The notes under the pieces were generated by a model. That model saw only the letters and a list, made by a program, of their open reading frames with translations. It did not search any database and was not told the DNA's origin. From the NCBI RefSeq assembly GCF_014205765.1, contig NZ_JACIIZ010000005.1:1-64000 (forward strand): DNA of 64,000 nucleotides, in the 5' to 3' direction. The position numbers were made by a program, and so were the translations under genes. Source of the stretch: Nitrospirillum iridis (GTDB lineage: Bacteria; Pseudomonadota; Alphaproteobacteria; Azospirillales; Azospirillaceae). This document shows, piece by piece, positions 14,260 to 22,384 of this stretch (within the stretch, counting starts at the first letter, position 1; every line of letters begins with the position of its first letter).

Positions 14260-16356
14260 TCAAATCAACAGGGGTGGGACGTCCAGGGCCGCACCGATCG
14301 CGACCGGGCGGACCCAGATGGGGGTGTGGCGGATGGGCTGTTGTTTGCCGGCGCGGACCAGCATCAGCAGCTGAAGGAAGACGTTGCCGATGGCCTCCGC
14401 CGCCGGTTCGGGTACCGCGTTGCCGATGGCTTCGCGCCACCGGCTGTCGCTGGCGCCATCCAACTCAAACGGCTCCCCGGGGTCGACCATGCCTTGCAGG
14501 GCGGCAAGTTCCAGGGTGGTGAATGGCCGGTGCCATGTGCCGTCCATCGCCCGGATGACGCACACAAGGCGGTCTTTCGGGTCCGGCAAGCGGCCTGCCG
14601 GCGCTTCGCCCTGGGCGTCACGCGGATCGGCAACGGACCATGCGCCGTTGTTGTTCTTGGCGTAGGCGGGGATGGCGCGGGTCTGCCCGTTCCATTCGTT
14701 TACCCCGTAGTGGCCACCGGTGGTGTAGTGCTGGCGTCCGCCGCGGGCGAATTCCGGCATGACGTCCGCCACGGCATAGGCGCCGTGGCCGGTGGTGCTG
14801 GCACCGATCACCGTCCCAGCCGCCCCGTCGAGCGCGACCACGGCATATTTGCCGCCGCCGCCATGGCTGGTGCACGCCTTGGGGTCCGCCACGCATAGGC
14901 CGCCGCTGGCCACCTGGACGGCGCACGACACCGTCGGGGCGCTGTCGTCCGCGTCCACCACCTTGTACTTGTTGACGTGGGCGGACGGGGACCAGTTGGC
15001 GCAACGCGGGTCGGCCACCGAATGGGCGCCCTGCCCCGGGAGGCTTTGGCCTGAAACCGTGCCCGTCTGGCCGTCCCAGCGGCGGACGCCATATTGCTGG
15101 TATTCCTTGCCCTGGAAATGCGGATCGGCGACGCATAGGCCGCCCCCGGAAGGCCGCGCGCCGGCCCCGATGGTGGGCGAGGCCTCGCCCGCCTCCACCA
15201 CCCGATAGACGTTCTTGAACGGTGCCTTGCCGTCGCGCGTCCGGATATCCGCCACGGCATAGGCGCCCTTGCTGGGGCGCGCGTCGCCGCTGATGGTGCC
15301 GGACTGGCCATCCCAGGGGTTGACCCCCAGGAAGCCCGTGCCCTCGCGGCTGGTGATTACGTGAGGGTCGGCCACGTTGAAAGCGCCCGTGCAGGGTCCG
15401 GCGCTGCCCGTGATGGTGCCGCAGCTATCATTGACGCCATGGACGCCAAGGGTTCCGTCCCTCCAAGGCCGTTCGGGCATGATGCGGAAGTCGCGCAGCA
15501 TGCCGTCTTCCACCGCCAAGCGGTTCAGGCTGCGCCAGTCCTTGCCGGCCTCCACGAATGCCAGGCGTACCCAGGTGATCCATTGCAGGGCCGGAACGCG
15601 GTGCCCCAGCCCCATGGACAAGTCGCCCGGGGGCGGCAGGGGTTCCAGCACCTTGCCCACGGTCGATAGCGGGCGCATCGGCGGCTCATAGAGGAAGGCC
15701 GGCACCTTGGCGCGGTTGCGCGCCACCAGCAGGAAGCGGGGGCGCCGCTGCGCCAATCCACCCAGCCGGCCGCAGCAGTGTTTGGTTTCCGCGCTGGCAT
15801 AGCCGCCCTGGTCCAGGCGCGCCATGATGCGGTCCAGCATCGAGCGGCCCCGGACGGAAATGCGAACGACGTTCTCGAACAGGATGAACTCGGGGGGATC
15901 GTCGCCCCACGCCTCTATCACCAGGCGCAGGCAGTTTTCGGCCAGGTTGTTCAGGGCCTTATACTTGGGCGTCGCCGCCTTGCTTTCAGACAGTAGGCCC
16001 GATGCGCCCTTGCAGGGGGCGGTGATGAACACGATGTGCGGACGGCGATACCCCGCCGCGCGGCGCAAGTCTTCCGCCGTGGCCTCCCGCCATCCGGGTG
16101 GCGGCAGGCGGCCATGGAAGGCGATGTAATCCTCGCGCGGGAACAGGTCCAACACCGTACCCTGAACGCCCGTGCGGCGTGTGAAGTCCCGGATGCAGGC
16201 AGGGTCCACATCAACCCCGCCCAGGGTAACGATCCGACCGCGCGCCAAACCGACACGCTGGCGAGCCTTGGCCATGCCGCGCGCGCCAGCCCCTGAGCCG
16301 CAAGCGATGTGGAAGGAGAAGAATTCGTCGTCATAGGGGGTTAGCAGCATGCTCAT
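14260..16356 (-). CDS. DNA (cytosine-5) methyltransferase with a tandem-repeat central region
   Basis: 698 residues. Motif I (FHIACGSGAGARG, about 15-27), catalytic motif IV (ITAPCKGASG, Cys115), motif VI (ENV, 161-163), motif VIII (QRRPRFLLV, 203-211) and the C-terminal motifs IX/X (LAALQGM, REAIGNAVP) are all present. Residues about 310-615 contain seven imperfect repeats ending in VADP-like sequence (WDGQSGTISG...GAYAVAD and similar), much longer than a normal target-recognition region. The enzyme would methylate cytosine in host or phage DNA, probably to evade restriction. It overlaps the small gene upstream by 4 bp. Confidence 0.88.
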   Translation of the reverse strand: MSMLLTPYDDEFFSFHIACGSGAGARGMAKARQRVGLARGRIVTLGGVDVDPACIRDFTRRTGVQGTVLDLFPREDYIAFHGRLPPPGWREATAEDLRRAAGYRRPHIVFITAPCKGASGLLSESKAATPKYKALNNLAENCLRLVIEAWGDDPPEFILFENVVRISVRGRSMLDRIMARLDQGGYASAETKHCCGRLGGLAQRRPRFLLVARNRAKVPAFLYEPPMRPLSTVGKVLEPLPPPGDLSMGLGHRVPALQWITWVRLAFVEAGKDWRSLNRLAVEDGMLRDFRIMPERPWRDGTLGVHGVNDSCGTITGSAGPCTGAFNVADPHVITSREGTGFLGVNPWDGQSGTISGDARPSKGAYAVADIRTRDGKAPFKNVYRVVEAGEASPTIGAGARPSGGGLCVADPHFQGKEYQQYGVRRWDGQTGTVSGQSLPGQGAHSVADPRCANWSPSAHVNKYKVVDADDSAPTVSCAVQVASGGLCVADPKACTSHGGGGKYAVVALDGAAGTVIGASTTGHGAYAVADVMPEFARGGRQHYTTGGHYGVNEWNGQTRAIPAYAKNNNGAWSVADPRDAQGEAPAGRLPDPKDRLVCVIRAMDGTWHRPFTTLELAALQGMVDPGEPFELDGASDSRWREAIGNAVPEPAAEAIGNVFLQLLMLVRAGKQQPIRHTPIWVRPVAIGAALDVPPLLI
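15864..15874. promoter_or_regulatory. Dispersed palindrome copy 2 (core only)
   Basis: GAACGACGTTC; flanks are not symmetric. It lies in the ENVVR codons of the methyltransferase, so this copy may be fortuitous. Confidence 0.35.
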
Positions 16357-16538
16357 TCGGCGGCCTCGATCTCATCCGCCACCTGCGTCAGGTCCTCCGC
16401 CAGCATGCGGGCGTGTTCGGGGAGGTAGGCTTTCGCCGTAACCTTGCCGCTCTTGTTGCGGTGGGTGAGCACCACGTATCCATTCAAGGCGTCAACGATG
16501 GTGCACCCGGGCAGGGGCTGCTGATGGTTGGCCATCAC
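16353..16538 (-). CDS. Small phage protein, unknown
   Basis: 61 residues: MMANHQQPLPGCTIVDALNG, then YVVLTHRNKSGKVTAKAYLP and a helical tail ending ADEIEAAE. It looks like a small beta domain followed by a helix. It overlaps the ParB-like gene upstream and the methyltransferase downstream by 4 bp each, so it is translated as part of that set. No function is recognisable. Confidence 0.6.
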   Translation of the reverse strand: MMANHQQPLPGCTIVDALNGYVVLTHRNKSGKVTAKAYLPEHARMLAEDLTQVADEIEAAE

Positions 16539-18430
16539 GCACCCCCTTTCAGGACGGCGTCGGCCGCGTCGGCTTCCGCCGCCATGGCGGCGGCGATTTC
16601 GTCGTAGGTGCCAAAGCGGAATTCCGCTGGGATGGTGCGAACGTCGTTCGCGTCAACAAAGTCCGCGATGGCGGAGCGGAGCTTGCCTGCATCCCATTTT
16701 TTCAGGTCCGCAACAGCGATAGGGCTGGTGAAGCGGTGATGCCGCCCACCCTGGGTCATGCCGATGGTGACGGCCAGCCGACGCAAGCGGTGCGCGTCCA
16801 GCAAGGAAAGATAGTGGGTATCAATCTGCCATTGATCCGCCATCCGGGGCATGTCCGCAGCCCAGGCCGCGACCGCCGCAGGGCTGTCCCCACCCGCGAC
16901 GTTGCCACCGGCATAGACACGGGCCGCAACAAGGGCGGCAAACAACACCCGCAAATCGCTGTCCGGAAGGTCCAGCAGGGCGCGCACCAGGTCCGCCGCC
17001 GCATCGGACCGCGCTACGCGCCCATCCTCGGCTTCCGCCCGGACTGGGGCCATGGCGGCGGTGAGGGTTGAGCGATGGGTACGTTGGCTTTCCAGCGCTT
17101 CGGCCAACGTGGGGTGCACTGCCCTACGGCTGCCTGGGCTGCCGCTGCGCAGAAGGATGGCCGGGTCGTTGCCCATCATCCCGACGCACGCCAAGACCAT
17201 TGCCATGCGCGTATGCGCGAATACGGTCATCTGCAACGCCTGGGTCTTCACCCGGTCGACATAGTCGCGGTGCTGGGGGGACATTAGCGATGGGCCCGGC
17301 AGTACCGGGGCGGCAGCCATCTGGACGTCACCGCGCTGGAAGGCTGGGGTAGTCGGTGCGGGGTCCGGCTTCGCGTATGCGTGGCGCTGGACGAGGTCTT
17401 CCCGTAGATCCCGCATCGCCTGCAGAAAGGGTGGGCGTTCCGGGGCGTTGGCGCCCAAGGTGGTCGGCTGCGGATGGCCCAGCCCCAACGCGTCCAGCAG
17501 GCCGCCGGGCTCTACCATGGGCAGCTGCGGCGCCATGGCGGCGGCGTGTTCCGCGATGCGGTCGCGCAGGTCCACCGCCGTGGCATAGCCATCGGCGCCC
17601 ATCCCGATCCGCATGGCATGATATTCCTGCTGATCCGCCGGCAGGCGCATCAGTTCGCGGGCCATTTCCAGGTTGACGCCGTCGCCGTCCAGCCACAGGT
17701 CCTTGACGGCCTCGGTCAGGTCGCGGGCCATCTGCATCCGCAGTTCCACCCACCGGGGGGTGCGGCCCTTGAACATCCGGCCGATTTCGTCCTTGGTCCA
17801 TCCGGCGGCGAGCATGTCCAGGAAGGCTTGCCCTTCCTCCAACGGGTGCATGTCCTTGCGGTCTATGTTTTCCATCGCCGCGATGGCCAGCACGTCCTTG
17901 TCCGTGGCGGGGCGGATGTCCACCTTCATGGCGTGATCGCCCGGCCAGGTACCGCGCTCCACCAGGATGGTAGCGGCGCGCAGGCGCCGTCCGCCGATGA
18001 AGACTTCAAAGTATCCGACACTGTCGGGATGCGGGCGCGCGGTCAGGTTTTGCAGCTGGCCCTGCGCGGCCATGCTGTCCGCCAGTTCCTCCAAGGCGTC
18101 CACGTCGAACACCTTGCGGGGGTTCAGGGCGCTGGGCATCAGCCGATCCAGCGGGATCATCCGCACGCCGCTGTCCGGTTCCTCCGCCCCCGCCGCCCCC
18201 GGGCTGGCAAGGTCCGCATCCCCGGTCAGGTGACCAAGGGTGACGTCCAGCACGGGCGCCAGCTTGCGCAGGGTGTCCAGGTCCAAGCCTGGGGTGGCGC
18301 CGCGCAGGACTGCGCCGATGCTGGCGTGCGACGCGAGGCCTGCCGCGCGGGCCAGGGGCCGGATACCCAAACCCTTGGCGTCCATCGCGGCCTTGAGGCG
18401 CTGCCCCAGCTGGGAGATTTCGGCGGTCAT
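16535..18430 (-). CDS. ParB-like protein with N-terminal XRE helix-turn-helix
   Basis: 631 residues. Residues about 5-68 are an XRE-type HTH (RPLARAAGLASHASIGAVLR). Residues 90-190 are a ParB/Srx N-terminal domain: IPLDRLMPSALNPRK, then GGRRLRAATIL and ENIDRKDMHPLEEGQAF. A KorB/ParB-type HTH follows (AGWTKDEIGRMFKGRTPRWV). The C-terminal 300 residues resemble long phage and plasmid ParB-like proteins. ParB proteins are CTP-dependent DNA clamps loaded at palindromic sites; phage versions may act in partition or gene control. No parA is nearby. It is a candidate reader of the dispersed palindrome. Confidence 0.85.
   Translation of the reverse strand: MTAEISQLGQRLKAAMDAKGLGIRPLARAAGLASHASIGAVLRGATPGLDLDTLRKLAPVLDVTLGHLTGDADLASPGAAGAEEPDSGVRMIPLDRLMPSALNPRKVFDVDALEELADSMAAQGQLQNLTARPHPDSVGYFEVFIGGRRLRAATILVERGTWPGDHAMKVDIRPATDKDVLAIAAMENIDRKDMHPLEEGQAFLDMLAAGWTKDEIGRMFKGRTPRWVELRMQMARDLTEAVKDLWLDGDGVNLEMARELMRLPADQQEYHAMRIGMGADGYATAVDLRDRIAEHAAAMAPQLPMVEPGGLLDALGLGHPQPTTLGANAPERPPFLQAMRDLREDLVQRHAYAKPDPAPTTPAFQRGDVQMAAAPVLPGPSLMSPQHRDYVDRVKTQALQMTVFAHTRMAMVLACVGMMGNDPAILLRSGSPGSRRAVHPTLAEALESQRTHRSTLTAAMAPVRAEAEDGRVARSDAAADLVRALLDLPDSDLRVLFAALVAARVYAGGNVAGGDSPAAVAAWAADMPRMADQWQIDTHYLSLLDAHRLRRLAVTIGMTQGGRHHRFTSPIAVADLKKWDAGKLRSAIADFVDANDVRTIPAEFRFGTYDEIAAAMAAEADAADAVLKGGA
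16637..16651. promoter_or_regulatory. Dispersed palindrome copy 3
   Basis: GCGAACGTCGTTCGC, perfect 15-bp palindrome, about 100 bp from the 3' end of the ParB-like gene. Confidence 0.65.
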
Positions 18431-19260
18431 GGGGTGCCCCCGGCGGCGCCTTCATCGGCTGGCACCCGGAAGTAGGTGGCGATCTGATCGCCTGTCAGCG
18501 CCACGCCCGATTGGATCAGCGCCAGGATGGCCGCCTGTTGTTCCTCGTTGCCGGCGCTCATGTGGCGGGCCTGGTAGGGATTGATCTTGCCTTCTTCCAG
18601 CGCCCGCTTTGCGGGATCGATCAGCCGCTCGACCATGCGCAGCGAGTATTGCACCACCCGGGGATTGACCCCTGACGCGGCGCCGATTTCGGATGCGGTC
18701 ATGCCGCCATCCGCCATGCCCCGCCACCATTCCGCCATGTTCAGCGCCGATGCCCCGGGCGCGGATGGAATTTCCGGCGGCGGGCTGGCCGTCGCCAGAC
18801 CGATATCCCGCCAATAGCGCTGTGCCGCGAGCGGGCCGTGCACGCGCAGGTATGTCACGACCATCAGCCGCTTCCGATAATCCTCATCCGTCAGCACGAT
18901 GCGCGGCAGGGGGCGCGCCGCTTGCCCCATCTCATAGCGCCCGGTGCGGCGCAGGCTGGGAAGGACCTCGGCCGTCACCCACTTCTTGAAGCGCTTAGCC
19001 GCCGGCTTGCGGCTGGTCAGGATCAGGCTGTAGAGGCCGCTTTCGTTGATCACGGTCAACTGCTGAACCTGCGCCCGGGCGATACCCTCGATATTGTCGA
19101 GGGTATCCCGCTCATCAGGATCTAAACGCCGTGAAGCGTCAGACGTGTTGCCAATCTCAAGCACACGGCACACGTCGGACAGCACCCACCAGGGGGCGCC
19201 CTCGCGATCCAAAACGCGGACGTTGGCGCCTTCAAAGCTGAAGGGAATTACAGCGGTCAT
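18427..19260 (-). CDS. BRO-N antirepressor-like protein with ParB-type C-terminal HTH
   Basis: 277 residues. Residues 1-115 are a BRO-N domain (WWVLSDVCRVLEIGNTSDASRRL ... VINESGLYSLILTSRKPAAKRFKKWVTAEVLP). Residues about 175-255 carry a KorB-like helix-turn-helix (GGMTASEIGAASGVNPRVVQYSLRMVERL). BRO-N proteins act as phage antirepressors or DNA-binding regulators. It overlaps the ParB-like gene by 4 bp and shares its HTH type, so the two may recognise related DNA. It is the second gene of the leftward operon. Confidence 0.85.
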   Translation of the reverse strand: MTAVIPFSFEGANVRVLDREGAPWWVLSDVCRVLEIGNTSDASRRLDPDERDTLDNIEGIARAQVQQLTVINESGLYSLILTSRKPAAKRFKKWVTAEVLPSLRRTGRYEMGQAARPLPRIVLTDEDYRKRLMVVTYLRVHGPLAAQRYWRDIGLATASPPPEIPSAPGASALNMAEWWRGMADGGMTASEIGAASGVNPRVVQYSLRMVERLIDPAKRALEEGKINPYQARHMSAGNEEQQAAILALIQSGVALTGDQIATYFRVPADEGAAGGTP

Positions 19261-19275
19261 TTCTGGTTCCTTGGG

Positions 19276-19545
19276 TTAGATCGCGCGGGGAGCGCCGCAG
19301 GCCACTCGTTGCGCCTTTTCAAGGGCGGCCTTTTCCAGGCCCAGCGCATTGCCGAAGCCCCGGCCCCGCGCGGCGACGCCAATGTGGTTGGCGGCGGCGG
19401 CGCGTAAGCGGGGGGTGACCGACGCGGCGCCCGCCAGCTTGTCCAGGTAGTCGAAGCCCCGGATGGCCAGGAGAAAGCTATGTTCGTGGCTCGCGAGATG
19501 GGCGTGGCGCCAATACATCATGGTCTGGATTTCAAGGCGGGACAT
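19276..19545 (-). CDS. First gene of the leftward operon, unknown
   Basis: 89 residues from ATG 19543-19545 (MSRLEIQTMMYWRHAHLASH). Ala-rich and helical. No recognised domain. It is placed directly behind the operator region of the rightward XRE gene, in the position of an early-left gene. Longer in-frame reading upstream enters the control region and is rejected. Confidence 0.6.
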   Translation of the reverse strand: MSRLEIQTMMYWRHAHLASHEHSFLLAIRGFDYLDKLAGAASVTPRLRAAAANHIGVAARGRGFGNALGLEKAALEKAQRVACGAPRAI

Positions 19546-19664
19546 GTTCAGCCCTCCGGGATCGGGAGAAAATCCCCCGGGGGTGGGGCTCACCCCCGGG
19601 GAGTGCCCGGGAAGGCGTGCCCCGGGGCCGGTGGTGAACAGGGAGGAAACGACCGGCCTAACAG

Positions 19665-19683
19665 AAATTGCACAACGCAATTT
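19665..19683. promoter_or_regulatory. Operator candidate, ATTGC type
   Basis: AAATTGC-ACAAC-GCAATTT, 7-bp arms, between divergent promoters. A related repeat (ATTGCG-N3-CGCAAT) lies at 21233-21247. Confidence 0.65.
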
Positions 19684-19800
19684 TCTTGGCAACACAATTT
19701 GATTGCATTTCGCGATCCGCCGCAAAATTACATGGCTGCGGCAAAATTGCATGGCGTGCCTTGGCGCCCTCCTAGGTGTTTCTGCCATGGCATGCGTGGC

Positions 19801-19815
19801 GCGAACGGCGTTCGA
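19801..19815. promoter_or_regulatory. Dispersed palindrome copy 4 (upstream of the XRE regulator)
   Basis: GCGAACGGCGTTCGA; 13-bp perfect palindrome 19802-19814, ending 20 bp before the regulator ATG at 19835. An operator-like position. Confidence 0.75.
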
Positions 19816-19834
19816 TTTTCATCATGGCGGCACC

Positions 19835-20188
19835 ATGCAAACACCGCCTGAAAACCGAATTCGCGAGATGCGCCAGCGTGCAGGCCAGACCCAAGAGGAG
19901 CTGGCGCACGCCCTGGGGACATCGTCTGGCCAGGTTCACAAGCTGGAAAGCGGCAAGCTGGGTCTAAGCCTGCAATGGATGGTGAGGATCGCCGACGCGC
20001 TTGGCTGCCATGCTCGCGACCTCATACCGCCGCCAAGCGGATCTGTCGAAGAACGCGCCGGGCAGCTGACCGAAAAAGCGCAGATCCTCACCAAGTTGGT
20101 GGCGGCTGGTCATTTTCGGGCGGCCTCGGCCTTGGCGAGTGATCTGGGCAAGGCGCTAGGCGCCGCGGCAGATGACTTCCCCGATTGA
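19835..20188 (+). CDS. XRE-family transcriptional regulator
   Basis: 117 residues from ATG 19835 (MQTPPENRIREMRQRAGQTQ). Residues 8-65 form a classical XRE/Cro helix-turn-helix (QTQEELAHALGTSSGQVHKLESGKLG). The helical tail (65-117) lacks a peptidase domain, so this is not a RecA-cleavable CI. In-frame codons upstream run through the control region and are not used. It is probably a repressor controlling the leftward operon or itself; both ATTGC-type and GAACG-type sites lie just upstream. Confidence 0.85.
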   Translation: MQTPPENRIREMRQRAGQTQEELAHALGTSSGQVHKLESGKLGLSLQWMVRIADALGCHARDLIPPPSGSVEERAGQLTEKAQILTKLVAAGHFRAASALASDLGKALGAAADDFPD

Positions 20189-20469
20189 TTTTCTGCCGTG
20201 ATGGCAGGATGACGGCTGCACCATGAATACCCAAGTAGTCAATCTTGGCGTGTATACGTGGCGTTAACGCTCCAGATGCGTGTATTTTTGTGGAAATATC
20301 CGCAATCATTGCCGTAGTGTAGGCGTTAGACCGCCACTGGCAGGGAGGTCTCGCGCTTGCCGGCGCGTTACCAGTCAGAAAACCCCCTGACCGACCATAG
20401 CCGCATGCTTTCAGTCGCCCTGCCAGGGCGGCAATCTGATCATATTGGCTGTCCGGGTGGTTACTTAAT
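20189..20469. other. Intergenic, AT-richer than its surroundings
   Basis: 281 bp with no convincing gene. Contains TTAACGC-type and GCGTTA-type short repeats around 20262-20320 and likely the promoter of the gene at 20470. I see no strong hairpin-plus-T terminator for the XRE gene. Confidence 0.4.
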
Positions 20470-20853
20470 ATGAATAAAAGTATACGTGCCCTGCTGTTGC
20501 AGCTTGGCGAGACATTGGTTAACTATGTCTATATAAATGTCGACGGAAGCGTCAAAAAAGCGTGGATCGCTGATAGTTATCCATACACCTTGATTGGCGA
20601 AGACATAGACCAAATCTTTACCGAAGATTGCCGAACATGGCGCATCAAGGGATTTGTAGCCTTTGGCGGCACTACAACTCTAGTAACGGATAATGGCGAC
20701 TTTTCCGTGCCGGCATACCTGATGCCGGACATGGGCAATCTAGTGATTATCGGAACCCTGGCTGTCCAATTCCGCAACGCGCAAGTCGGCAGCAACGCTC
20801 TCCGCAAGTCGGATAGCCCGTTGGACGTCGTTCTTGATGATGGATCGCCTTAA
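20470..20853 (+). CDS. Accessory protein of unknown function, lower GC
   Basis: 127 residues. The frame uses AT-rich codons unlike the phage core (MNKSIRALLLQLGETLVNYV, NVDGSVKKAWIADSYPYTLI). It alternates polar and hydrophobic strands (FVAFGGTTTLVTDNGDFSVP), suggesting a beta-rich soluble domain. No family recognised. Its last 114 bases overlap the convergent regulator gene on the other strand. Codon use, position and isolation suggest a recently acquired moron. Confidence 0.55.
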   Translation: MNKSIRALLLQLGETLVNYVYINVDGSVKKAWIADSYPYTLIGEDIDQIFTEDCRTWRIKGFVAFGGTTTLVTDNGDFSVPAYLMPDMGNLVIIGTLAVQFRNAQVGSNALRKSDSPLDVVLDDGSP

Positions 20854-21162
20854 ACGGTCGCACAGATCAAGTAATCGCCGCTGTTCAGACGTTTGCCTGG
20901 GTGCCGATGCTGGGGCTTCTTCCCCCAGGTCTGGCGGCGCACCCTTCGGGCCGTCACCTCGCCCCAAAACCATCCAAGCTTCGTCTACGCCGAAAATCGC
21001 CGCATATTTGCGCTGTGTGTCCAGATCGGGGGAGCGCTGCCCGCTCTCATGCATGTGATACGTGGCGTACGGTACCCCATGGGTGTCCGTGAACTCGCGC
21101 GCGGTGCGGAAACCGGCGGCGATGCGGGCGATCTTGAGGCGTTCCGGGAAGGTGCTGTGCAT
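20740..21162 (-). CDS. XRE-family repressor (CI-like, no peptidase)
   Basis: 140 residues from ATG 21160-21162 (MHSTFPERLKIARIAAGFRT). Residues 8-65 are an XRE HTH resembling immunity repressors (FTDTHGVPYATYHMHESGQR, then YAAIFGVDEAWMVLGRG). A linker and a C-terminal helix (RRLLDLCDRLRRSIIKNDVQ) may dimerise. There is no Ser/Lys protease. It is divergent from the small HTH gene at 21257 with an ATTGC-type operator between, the classic CI/Cro layout, so it is the best candidate for the lysogenic repressor. Confidence 0.82.
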   Translation of the reverse strand: MHSTFPERLKIARIAAGFRTAREFTDTHGVPYATYHMHESGQRSPDLDTQRKYAAIFGVDEAWMVLGRGDGPKGAPPDLGEEAPASAPRQTSEQRRLLDLCDRLRRSIIKNDVQRAIRLAESVAADLRVAELDSQGSDNH

Positions 21163-21232
21163 GTTGCGGATTGTAGAGGCGAAGGCCGGCATCGCAACGG
21201 CCTCAGAATTGCTACAGGCCATTGACATCTGA

Positions 21233-21247
21233 ATTGCGTTGCGCAAT
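21233..21247. promoter_or_regulatory. Operator candidate between the CI-like and Cro-like genes
   Basis: ATTGCG-TTG-CGCAAT inverted repeat, 10 bp before the ATG at 21257; a further ATTGC half-site lies near 21208. Confidence 0.65.
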
Positions 21248-21256
21248 ACGTTGGGC

Positions 21257-21490
21257 ATGGCATACGGCTCAATCATCGAGGCATGGCCCTCTCCCGAAGC
21301 CCTGGCGGAGGACGTTGGGGTCACGCGCGGGCGTATTGCCTGTTGGAAACATCGAAAGTCCATCCCGCCGGAATATTGGCTTCCGATGGTGGAGGCGGCG
21401 GCGCGACGCGGGCTTGAAGTGACTCTTGAGGATCTGGCGTCAGCCGCCCGCGAGCGTGCCGGGTTGGCCGCGACGGAGGCCGCAGAATGA
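21257..21490 (+). CDS. Cro/YdaS-like helix-turn-helix protein
   Basis: 77 residues from ATG 21257 (MAYGSIIEAWPSPEALAEDV); a TTG six codons upstream lies inside the operator and is less likely. The HTH reads SPEALAEDVGVTRGRIACWKHRKSIPPEYWLP, the pattern of small Cro-like or carph-isopro HTH proteins, in which a carbohydrate- or promoter-binding role has been proposed. It is divergent from the CI-like gene and heads the rightward early transcript. Confidence 0.78.
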   Translation: MAYGSIIEAWPSPEALAEDVGVTRGRIACWKHRKSIPPEYWLPMVEAAARRGLEVTLEDLASAARERAGLAATEAAE

Positions 21491-21607
21491 CCGGGAGCGC
21501 CCGCCATGCCCGATTTGCCCAGGTCCGCCGGCATGCCGGGCGGACAGCAGCGTCCGGAAGCCCCAGCCACGCCGCTATGCCGGGTGCTGCGGGCGATGCC
21601 CGCCCCC

Positions 21608-21796
21608 TCAGCCCATCCCGGCATAGGGAATGCTCTCCGCCCTGTCGGCCAGGGCGAAAGCGGCCCGGCGCAGAACGTGGGCCTCGAACGGGTCGGCGGC
21701 GGTTAGGGACGCGGCGTCCAGCCTGTCGGCGGACCGGGACAACGCCTCGGCCTGCCGGCGTAACCGCTGCATCCACCCCTGTTCACTCCACGCCAT
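21608..21796 (-). CDS. Possible small helical protein opposite the early operon
   Basis: 62 residues (MAWSEQGWMQRLRRQAEALS ... HVLRRAAFALADRAESI), protein-like composition. It lies between the Cro-like gene and the CII-like gene, on the opposite strand. The plus strand here carries competing short frames (21487 or 21506 starts) that read as low-complexity. I prefer the minus frame, but either or neither may be expressed. Confidence 0.4.
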   Translation of the reverse strand: MAWSEQGWMQRLRRQAEALSRSADRLDAASLTAADPFEAHVLRRAAFALADRAESIPYAGMG

Positions 21797-21904
21797 TTTC
21801 GCCGCCCCTCCGATCCGGTTGAGGCGGTCAGAACTACCACTTGAGCGCGCATTGCGCGCATCACTTCGCGCCTTTGAAAAATGATACCGGCTATGGGGGC
21901 CGTC

Positions 21905-22384
21905 ATGACCAAGCGCCGTCCGGCATTGTCATTGGAGGATACCGTCCACCTGGTGGTGGGCCAGCTGCGCATGGAAAACGTGGCGGCCCTGGTGGACCGG
22001 GACGCGGCGGTTGTCCGCCGTTGGGCCGATCCGGACAGCCCGGACCGGCAGATACCCCTGGCCGCCGCCATCATCCTGGACCTGGCCATGGTGCGCGCGG
22101 GCCAGCCGGCGCCCTTCCTGCGGTACCATCAGATGCGGGTGGACGCGGCGCGGGCGGACGCCCACGGGGCGCAATCGCCCGCCCTGCGCCTCATCGCCAC
22201 GCTGGAACCCATCGGCGCGGTCGCCACGGAAATCCGCATGGCGACGCACCCCGACGGCGACCAGGGGGAGCATATCACCCCGGCCGAAGCCGCCAGCATC
22301 CTGGCGGCCCTGGACAGCGCGCAGGACGAAATGGACAAGCTGCGCCGCGACGTCCTGGCCCTGTTGCCGGGGTTGCCGTCATGA
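21905..22384 (+). CDS. CII-like phage regulatory protein
   Basis: 159 residues from ATG 21905 (MTKRRPALSLEDTVHLVVGQ); in-frame ATGs at 21881 and 21893 are alternatives. Residues about 8-60 form a helical bundle with an HTH-like segment (NVAALVDRDAAVVRRWADPD), and residues 115-159 a C-terminal helix pair. This resembles the P2-type CII family of phage regulators. It starts the replication operon, and its stop overlaps the next gene by 4 bp. Confidence 0.62.
   Translation: MTKRRPALSLEDTVHLVVGQLRMENVAALVDRDAAVVRRWADPDSPDRQIPLAAAIILDLAMVRAGQPAPFLRYHQMRVDAARADAHGAQSPALRLIATLEPIGAVATEIRMATHPDGDQGEHITPAEAASILAALDSAQDEMDKLRRDVLALLPGLPS

Larger units (their letters stand above)
19546..19834. promoter_or_regulatory. 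Divergent early control region 1
   Basis: 289 bp between the leftward operon and the rightward XRE gene. It holds an inverted repeat AAATTGC-N5-GCAATTT (19665-19683), further ATTGC half-sites at about 19704 and 19746, GCAAA half-sites at about 19721 and 19741, and a copy of the dispersed palindrome at 19801-19815. The stretch 19655-19755 is AT-rich compared with its surroundings, as expected for promoters. Confidence 0.7.

Noticed and set aside
20823-20833. GGACGTCGTTC, one mismatch to the palindrome core
   Set aside because: Asymmetric and expected by chance when one mismatch is allowed.
21487-21822. Plus-strand frames after the Cro-like gene
   Set aside because: Low-complexity Arg/Pro-rich products in competing frames; not supported as genes.
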